This document shows, in pieces, positions 21,381 through 26,614 of a stretch of DNA of 26,614 bases (position 1 is its first letter; every line of letters begins with the position of its first letter). The DNA comes from Chara braunii (taxonomy: Eukaryota > Streptophyta > Charophyceae > Charales > Characeae), in NCBI GenBank assembly GCA_003427395.1, contig BFEA01000347.1, positions 1,659,102 through 1,685,715 on the forward strand, given 5' to 3'. A model generated the notes under the pieces. It saw nothing but the letters and a program-made list of their open reading frames with translations. It was not told the origin of the DNA and ran no database searches. A program made the position numbers and the translations under genes.

Positions 21381-22145
21381 TCGCTCCGGCTACCATTATT
21401 TTTTCTTAGTCCCACGTGGCCCCGGGTACCTTTCCCCAAGGTGCCCCACGCTCCTTGGGTGTTTTGCCGCCCCACGGTGACCCCTTTCCTTTGTCTTTCT
21501 TGCGCCTTGCGCGTGCCCATTCCTTTGGTCGCGGGGCCTCCAACCCGAGGCTTCAGTAGGTGGCCCCATGTTGGACCTTCGTTCTTCACTTTCCCACGAT
21601 CTCCGGGCTGTCCATCTCTCGACTCCCTTATTCCTTTGTCGCTGTCGTGCCGCGTTTGCCGGTTCAAGGGCCCTTCAACCTTAGTCTTGTTGCATTGCAA
21701 CGGCCTTCCCGGCCTCATACTATGTTCTACGCCCCTGTTCCTGCACTTATTCTACTGTCGTCGCTGGTTTTCTCCTCTTGCGGTTTTCACCCCAGGGCAT
21801 CACTCCTTCCTACCCTAACCCTTTGTCTTTTCTTTCTTCTGCCTCCTTACTCCAGATTTCTCTGTCGTGCACGATTTGTCTATATTCAGTCTCTCGAGTG
21901 ATGGGAAGTTATTCGGGACTCACCAGTCTCAACACATTCCCGTCACTCATTCACGATGTTCTCATCTCGCACCAATCTCTTGTCATTGGGTTTTGGAGGG
22001 ATAGATGGGGGGGGAGGATGAGATGTTATGGGTTGTTAGTTTGCCAGGGTCCGTTTTGTCTTTTCTTGTTCCTTTCTTGGATTCTTCTAGGCTTCAACCC
22101 TTGGGATGGGGGAGGTGCATATGATTAAGGCTTTCTTTAGACTTC
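21381..22145. other. C/T-rich non-coding region, no gene seen
   Basis: Overlapping plus-strand frames up to 125 aa (21441-21818) and a minus-strand frame of 130 aa (21718-21326) occupy the same DNA. All are rich in Pro, Ser, Leu, Arg and Gly as expected from the base composition, and none has a recognised motif. Confidence 0.45.
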
Positions 22146-22470
22146 TCATGTCTCTTTCATCACTTTGAGAACATCAAAGCCCCTTTCGTCTCATTCATCA
22201 CTCTGAGAACATCAAAGCCTTTTTCATCTCGTTCATCACTCTGAGAACATCAAAGCCCTTTCCAGCCTTCCTCCTTTCGCTGCCCCTGCTTCTCCTCGCG
22301 CTTTGCCATCCCAAGTGCCCTTTTGCTGTTCCTCCATCCACCCCGTGNCAACCTCGTCCCTTTTCTGGCCCCGGTTGTCCTCAGTGTTTCTTTTACTCAG
22401 TTTTTCGGCCCACGTCTCAGATCATTCTTTCCTCACTCTCATGCTTAGCCAAATTCACATGTATTTTTCC
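22146..22470 (+). repeat. Third copy of the block found at 47-360 and 748-1060
   Basis: GCCCCTTTCGTCTCATTCAT, CTTTCGCTGCCCCTGCTTCTC, TTTTTCGGCCC and ATGCTTAGCCAAATTCACAT recur in the same order and orientation as in the first kilobase of the window, more than 21 kb away. The GAGAACATCAAAGCC segment is itself present three times here (about 22167, 22206 and 22245). Confidence 0.85.
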
Positions 22471-22599
22471 ACATCAGACGCACGTGTTTAGGGAATTTTC
22501 CAAGGGCACCGGGGCTCAATTTTGGCTCCCGGAGTAGCGTTAATTTTCCAAGGGCACCCGGGCTGATGTGGATGTTTCCCCCGTGTGCCCTTCCAAGGG

Positions 22600-23060
22600 A
22601 ACCAGGTGTCGGAATGGGGGAATGAAGCCTCCTGAGATTTGGATGTCGAAGATCATCGACAGCTATGGAGAGAGAGAGAGAAGGCTGAAAAAAGTCGTGC
22701 GCGAACGATCCTAGAGGGAACCGGGTCGATGATCGTTACAGTGAAGTCGTCACCACTTGCGATGTAACGGCGATGTAACGGTCCCTCCATACGGCGGGTC
22801 CCATCTTCCCCTAGGATAGCGACCGCGTTCAAATCTCAGAGGGCCAAAACCCGGTTCCCTCCAGGGTTTTCAAAAATTGTCCCCATTTTTTCAAAAATTG
22901 TCCCCCCCAAGTTTGTCCCCCCCCAGTTTGTGCCTCCAGTTTGTGACTCCTAGGAGAACGTGTGGCTTGGGTCCTCAAATTAGCCAAGACCCGGTTCCCT
23001 CCATACGGAGATGTAACGGTCTTCGCTCTTCGACATTCAAATCTCAGGAGGCACAGACGT
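22600..23060. repeat. Nested inverted repeats (MITE-like)
   Basis: GCCTCCTGAGATTTG at 22627 opens a 26-base arm (22627-22652) whose reverse complement is at 23027-23052 with one mismatch. Inside and beside it, GGGAACC(A/G)GG at 22608 and 22714 pairs with CCCGGTTCCC at 22851 and 22990. GATGTAACGG occurs at 22760, 22771 and 23010. No transposase frame lies inside. It resembles a non-autonomous terminal-inverted-repeat element with further insertions. Confidence 0.5.
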
Positions 23061-23119
23061 CCGGAAAGGGGTTTCGAAAAGAGAGAGGGAGAGAAGGCTG
23101 GAAAAAGCCGCGCGCGGCG

Positions 23120-23237
23120 ATGGCGGCGGTCGTCGGGCCGGCGCAGGCCGATGGCGGCGCGTTATCCCACGAGATCACGAGGTGCGCGCCGCAGCCACCC
23201 GCGCAGCATAGGAAGAAGAAGAAGAAGAAGAAGAAGA

Positions 23238-23290
<53 letters not shown>

Positions 23291-23311
23291 GCGGTATCTC
23301 CAGCGCAGCAG
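23120..23311 (+). CDS. Possible first exon of the Rap1-type Myb gene, copy 1
   Basis: A GC- and CpG-rich segment begins with an ATG at 23120 and encodes [20 protein letters not shown], then a basic segment, nine Lys from an (AAG)n tract, a Ser-Leu run from a (TC)n tract, and AVSPAQQ. It ends CAGCAG|GTACGT at 23311/23312, close to the consensus 5' splice donor. The length is 192 bases, so the donor is in phase 0 and matches the phase-0 acceptor at 24009/24010. Joining gives a protein of about 163 aa. Against it: microsatellite-coded residues are unusual in a real protein, and the first 20 bases upstream are shared with dispersed repeats. This is inference; the exon could be untranslated or absent. 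Confidence 0.22.
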
Positions 23312-23369
23312 GTACGTAGTAAACCAATCTTGTATCGCTCAACCTCTCTCTCTCTCTCTCCCTCTCTCA

Positions 23370-23440
<71 letters not shown>

Positions 23441-23515
23441 GGTATCTCCAGTGCAGCAGGTACGTAGTAAACCAATCTTCTATCGCTCAACCTCTCTTTC
23501 TCTCTCTCTCAGCGT
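23241..23515. repeat. (TC)n tracts with a 148-bp duplication carrying a splice-donor-like site
   Basis: (TC)n runs at about 23240-23289, 23343-23438 and 23493-23511 alternate with two copies of GCGGTATCTCCAG(C/T)GCAGCAGGTACG-like sequence (starts 23291 and 23439, 148 apart), each continuing into GTAGTAAACCAATCTT. Each copy contains CAG|GTACGT. Slippage or unequal crossing-over between the TC tracts is the likely origin. Confidence 0.9.
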
Positions 23516-23553
23516 GCGAGCAGGCAGTTTGGGAGCATAACGGCAACAACAAT

Positions 23554-23605
23554 AACTGTTGCCGTTTCAGATAAATGGCAGCATTTATCTGAAACGGCAA
23601 CAGTT
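23554..23605. other. Perfect 22-bp hairpin with 8-base loop
   Basis: The left arm (23554-23575) starts AACTGTTGCCGTTTCAG and its exact reverse complement is at 23584-23605; the loop is TGGCAGCA. The pairing extends about eight more bases with one bulge. It lies inside the proposed intron of copy 1. Confidence 0.9.
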
Positions 23606-24005
23606 TTGTTGTGGCCTGGGCCTGGACCCACCGCCCTCCTCACACTACCCACACAGTGCCCCTCACCCGCTGGCACCGAAATAGGGCCAAAATTGCCCAG
23701 CGGGCCTTTTTTTTTTTTTTTTTTTTGCGTTTTTTTTTCTACGCCGCGTGGAAAGTCCGACACCCAAAAAAAAAATATGGGCGTGTAGGGCTTTTTCAAC
23801 CCTAAACGCCCTTTTTTTTAGACTGGGGGTGCAACATAGGTTCAGATACCAAAAAATTGTCTAATTCGGTAGTTGACTCTCTCCCTTTTTTTTTTTTTTT
23901 TTTTTTTTTTTCTCTCTCTCTCTCTAACACGCACACACACAAAAAAAAAAGGTCCTCATCCGTGGCTGAGTGTGTGTGTGTGTGTTTGTGTGTGTGTGTT
24001 ATTTT

Positions 24006-24009
24006 GCAG
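24006..24009 (+). promoter_or_regulatory. 3' splice acceptor of copy 1
   Basis: TGTGTTATTTTGCAG|GATTCT fits a eukaryotic 3' splice site preceded by a (GT)n/T-rich stretch. The corresponding position in copy 2 reads TTTTGCAT, so the AG is absent there. Confidence 0.55.
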
Positions 24010-24309
24010 GATTCTTCGGAAGCAAGAAGAACGCACATATTTTTTACAACCGAACAAGACAGACAGATCATCGAGTATGTAAGACGGAATGATAACGATC
24101 CTACTAGGAGACACAAACTGGGGGGGAANAATTTTTGGAAAGATGTAGTCAATGAAATCCCAGGGATGCATGCATCGGGGCATTCATGGAACTCGTTACA
24201 GTGTAGATGGCGGGAGTATCTCGCTCCTGATCGTAAAGAGCAGCGGCGAAAAAGAGACCTGAAGCCCCAGCGACAACGAGAAAAGCGGCGGCAAAAGAAG
24301 GAGCAGTAA
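24010..24309 (+). CDS. Rap1-type Myb DNA-binding domain protein, copy 1 (terminal exon)
   Basis: The exon codes for 99 residues in phase 0 and stops at TAA 24307-24309. Residues 11-72 form a three-helix Myb-like domain: FFTTEQDRQIIEYVRRND (helix 1), a linker with TRRHKLGG, NFWKDVVNEIPG (helix 2) and SGHSWNSLQCRWREYL (helix 3). The F-x(5)-D...I..YV, W, HSW-x-SL-x-x-R...YL pattern is that of the Rap1/TERF2IP Myb domain, used in telomere-associated Rap1 proteins; MADF-like or other Myb domains are alternatives. The tail is very basic (EQRRKRDLKPQRQREKRRQK), suggesting nuclear, nucleic-acid-binding use. BRCT and Rap1 C-terminal domains are absent, so this is not an orthologue of full-length Rap1. 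One base in the domain is N (24129; Asn in copy 2). The stop corresponds to CAA in copy 2, so the tail is truncated. Confidence 0.6.
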   Translation, partial: DSSEARRTHIFFTTEQDRQIIEYVRRNDNDPTRRHKLGGXNFWKDVVNEIPGMHASGHSWNSLQCRWREYLAPDRKEQRRKRDLKPQRQREKRRQKKEQ

Positions 24310-24386
24310 CAGGCACAAAAACAACCATTGGAAGAAGACCGGAGCAACAACCACACTCTTACTGTTTCTTTGTTTTTTCGCTTCTC

Positions 24387-24572
24387 TGGGCTAAGGATGT
24401 GAATCTATCATTTCAAATCTCTCTCTCTCTCCGTCTCTCTCTCTCTCTCTCTCTCTATTTTTGCTTGCATGATGTTGGACTAATTGGTCAATTAGGCTGA
24501 TTGGGTGATTGTGTGCGTGTGTGCGCGTGTGTGTGTGCGTGCGTCTGTGCGTGCATGTGTGCATGTGTGTGT
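24387..24572. repeat. (TC)n and (GT)n tracts 3' of copy 1
   Basis: A (TC)n run at 24417-24457 and a (GT/GC)n run at 24510-24572 flank a segment TGCTTGCATGATGTTGGAC with ATTGGTCAATTAGGC that is repeated after copy 2 (26306-26345). The duplicated block therefore extends to about 24513. Confidence 0.9.
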
Positions 24573-24583
24573 ACTGAAGCGCC

Positions 24584-24898
24584 ATGCTGATGACCTCACT
24601 GACCCTAGAATTCACGAGGCTCAAGGCGATTCCTCCTGCCGTCTTCACCCCTTGGTACAGTTACGCCCTAAAATATGTCTCTCCCCTGGCTGCTCTGATG
24701 ATCTCTAAGCATCAACAACCAAACTCTGGGGAACAAGACGATAGACCTCCACCCACACTGTCTGTCGTGCTAGTCAGTGACCCTCGAGGGGAGCGTAACC
24801 TCCACAAAGTTGCCCTCTATAAGCTCAGGAGGTACTATCTCCCATGCACTCTCCACCTTATACCTCTCGACGACCTCGGACCGCCACATCCGATCTAG
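24584..24898 (+). other. Unrecognised 104-aa open frame
   Basis: Starts MLMTSLTLEFTRLKAIPPAV and ends in a Pro-rich segment; contains LSVVLVSDPRGERNLHKVAL. It has varied composition and no simple repeat, and it lies between the two Myb copies in the same orientation, outside the duplicated block. I recognise no family. It could be an exon or chance. Confidence 0.2.
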
Positions 24899-25816
24899 CT
24901 ATCGTACGTAGAAAAGACCCTGAAGAGTCCGCGGGAAGAATAAGGAGCAGGCAAAACTCCGAAATCCTATGAAAATTTGGGCAGCGCTTCGCCTCCCCAC
25001 CGTTGGGCCGGGGTTCGGGAGGTGCTCCCTAAATAAGCGCTTCCTGACTGTGTCCTAGACGGATCCTAGAGTAGCCTGGGTATCTGGAGCGCAGAATTTC
25101 AAACTCGAACTGGTCTAACAAGCCTTATATTCGAGTTCCCTCGAATATAAGGCGCGTGCGAAATTTGAGGGAATCCTGCCTATTGCCCCTCGGACGCCCT
25201 CTCGGCCAACAGACCCAACCTATTAGCCAAGAACAAGAAAATAAGAGTTGCACACGCTCTTTTTTCGATTTTCTAAGNCATTTGGATAATTTTAGCGGAT
25301 TTTATTAGTTTAAATTAACAAAAAATTACCCTCTATCGAGAAGTACCTACTGNCGCGCACTCAACACATAGGGGTACACGAGGTAAATGCCAGCGCGAGT
25401 GACGTGGTAAGTGCGTATCTCTTTTTAGCTTTTACTTTCAATAACAAAACACCCTCTCGAAATCTCACTACAGAAGGCGTGAAACTGGGGGGGGAAGAAC
25501 NAGTGGGTCGTAACCTGCAATGTACACCTAAGTTTCGCGCGAGGACTGATAATTTTGAAAGTCAAACCACCTTTTTATTTCTCCTGGGGTAACGAAATGC
25601 CGCTGAAATTTTTGAAAAATCCAACACTTCATTTTTCGTCACTCCCTCCTCTACTTATTTATTTATTATTTCTATATTTATTTTTTGAATTTTTTTATTT
25701 GCGGCACTTTGAAACTCAGTTTGCTTATCTTTGTTTCTTCTTTCCCTTGGCACATTCTTGACCCCATTGAGGGCAGGAAAATGCTCCCGAAAAATTTTAA
25801 AAAAATTAACGCGCGC
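24899..25816. other. Spacer between the two Myb copies
   Basis: No gene is supported. It contains a 14-bp hairpin at 25122-25153, single Ns at 25278, 25353 and 25501, a donor-like GTAAGTGCG at 25407, and AAACTGGGGGGGGAAGAAC at 25484, which resembles the AAACTGGGGGGGAA string inside the domain of copy 1 (24116). From 25600 on it is A/T-rich. Confidence 0.5.
25122..25153. other. Perfect 14-bp hairpin with 4-base loop
   Basis: GCCTTATATTCGAG and CTCGAATATAAGGC are exact reverse complements around TTCC. It lies midway between the two Myb copies. A long T-run does not follow, so a simple terminator is not indicated. Confidence 0.92.
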
Positions 25817-25876
25817 CATGTATGTGTGTGTGTGTGTGTGTGTGTTGTTTTGCATGATTCTTCGGAGGCAAGAAGA

Positions 25877-26248
25877 ATGCACAGATTCTTTACAGTTGAA
25901 CAAGACAAGCAGATCATTGAGTATGTGAGGCAGAATGATAACGATCCTACCAGGAGGCAAATTTTAGGGGGGAACAATTTTTGGAAAGACGCAGTCAATG
26001 AAATCTCAGGGATGTATGCATCAGGGCATTCCTGGAGCTCGTTACAGTCTAGATGGCGGGAGTATCTCGGTCCTGACTGTGAAGAGCAGCGGCGAAAAAG
26101 AGACATGAAACTCCGGCGGCAGCGAGAAAAGCGGCGGCAAAAGAAGGAGCAGCAACAGGAGCAAAAGCGACAGTTGAAAGAAAATCGGGGCACCAACCAC
26201 ACTCCTACTGTTTGTTTGGTTTTTCGCTTCTCCGGGCTCAGCATGTGA
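25877..26248 (+). CDS. Rap1-type Myb DNA-binding domain protein, copy 2
   Basis: The homologous frame is open from 25685. The first Met after the microsatellite, at 25877, is directly before the domain and replaces a Thr codon (ACG) of copy 1; from it the product has 123 aa. The domain reads RFFTVEQDKQIIEYVRQND, LGGNNFWKDAVNEISG, SGHSWSSLQSRWREYL, with all the hydrophobic and Trp positions of copy 1 kept. The basic tail is longer (RRQREKRRQKKEQQQEQKRQ and on to a TGA at 26248) because codon 100 is CAA, not TAA. Over 99 aligned codons I count 18 replacements and 15 synonymous changes by eye, so the protein is better conserved than neutral expectation but not strongly. The acceptor AG is lost, so this copy may be single-exon, use another acceptor, or be unexpressed. 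Confidence 0.55.
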   Translation: MHRFFTVEQDKQIIEYVRQNDNDPTRRQILGGNNFWKDAVNEISGMYASGHSWSSLQSRWREYLGPDCEEQRRKRDMKLRRQREKRRQKKEQQQEQKRQLKENRGTNHTPTVCLVFRFSGLSM

Positions 26249-26261
26249 ATCTATCATTTCA

Positions 26262-26525
26262 AATCTCTCTCTCTCTCCGTCTTTCTCTCTCTCTCTCTGT
26301 TTTTGCTTGCATGATGTTGGACCAATCGGTCAATTAGGCCGATTGGGTGATTGTGTACGTGTAAGCGTGCGTGTGTTGGTATGGTGTGATTTTTGTCTAT
26401 GTATGGGTGCGAGACGAACAGTATGACAAGGGTTTGTATCTGCTCTTCGTCCTCACAGTTCTTATGTGGTCGTGGAGTTCTGCAGACAGACACCTGCAGT
26501 GGCTGCAACGCATCGGGGGACGCGG

Positions 26526-26528
<3 letters not shown>
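26262..26528. other. 3' flank of copy 2, no gene seen
   Basis: A (TC)n tract (26264-26300) and the ATTGGTCAATTAGGC-like segment repeat the 3' flank of copy 1 up to about 26360. Beyond that, the sequence is unique and shows no supported gene. Confidence 0.6.

Positions 26529-26614
<86 letters not shown>
26529..26614. repeat. (GA)n microsatellite running off the window
   Basis: At least 86 bases of uninterrupted GA dinucleotide reach the last base, so the tract may be a contig end or continue beyond it. Confidence 0.97.

Larger units (their letters stand above)
19188..21470. repeat. Diverged 1.47-kb direct duplication
   Basis: Landmarks repeat at a near-constant offset: GGGACCTGCCAGT at 19189 and 20670 (1,481), GCACTAGTGGTGCTAATATTC ending at 19674 and 21146 (1,472), and GTCCCCGCCACTT at 19764 and 21238 (1,474). 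The sequence between is strongly diverged. Copy one covers roughly 19.19-20.6 kb and copy two 20.67-21.5 kb or beyond. No coding function is visible. Confidence 0.65.

Noticed and set aside
21223-21480. Repeat protein with Val-Pro-Asp-Thr units
   Set aside because: The 26-bp unit is not a multiple of three, so the reading frame rotates and no stable protein repeat is encoded.
23044-23490. 148-aa minus-strand frame with Arg-Glu runs
   Set aside because: Microsatellite translation antisense to the proposed exon 1.
23802-24356. 184-aa minus-strand frame opposite the Myb domain
   Set aside because: Antisense shadow of the domain; both copies conserve the plus-strand protein's Trp and HSW residues.

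Overview
The window is repeat-dense nuclear DNA from a eukaryote. It has long dinucleotide and trinucleotide tracts, several tandem-repeat (satellite) families, broken transposon genes, GT...AG intron signals, and no bacterial-style operons or ribosome binding sites. I cannot name the species. A Rap1-type Myb domain (family known from animals, fungi and kinetoplastids) and a DNA transposase with a DG...DSP core point toward an animal. Much of the C/T-rich repeat DNA and the gag-like zinc-knuckle fragments would also fit an alga or a land plant. The 365-base run of N plus several single Ns mark a draft assembly.

Layout: 1-1640 is a nested tandem repeat (63-bp units inside a 704-bp unit). 1641-3370 is unrecognised sequence ending in 51/55-bp and 40-bp tandem repeats. 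3688-4681 holds a short dispersed repeat and a minus-strand gag-like pseudogene (coiled coil plus CCHC zinc knuckle); a second, differently damaged copy lies at 6935-7515. 4888-6690 is low in recognisable content. 7780-9445 (minus) is a decayed cut-and-paste transposase gene, with unrecognised ORFs upstream of it to about 10.57 kb. 10855-11105 has tRNA-like Pol III sequence. 12072-17775 is a 5.7-kb satellite block made of three distinct families, all with a period near 90 bp, bounded by a (GA)n tract and a 200-base purine tract. 17972-22470 is C/T-rich non-coding DNA built from diverged duplications (a 1.47-kb duplication, 160-, 58- and 26-bp tandem repeats) and a recurrent small hairpin. 22600-23060 is a nest of inverted repeats.

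The most gene-like part is 23.1-26.25 kb: two direct copies, 1,846 bp apart and about 81% identical in protein, of a small protein with a Rap1-type Myb DNA-binding domain followed by a very basic Arg/Lys/Gln tail. Copy 1 keeps a 3' splice acceptor and can be joined in phase to a possible first exon, but has a premature stop in the tail. Copy 2 has lost the acceptor AG but has a Met just before the domain and a longer open frame. No pathway or operon connects the genes; the window is mainly mobile-element debris and satellites with this one small duplicated family embedded in it.
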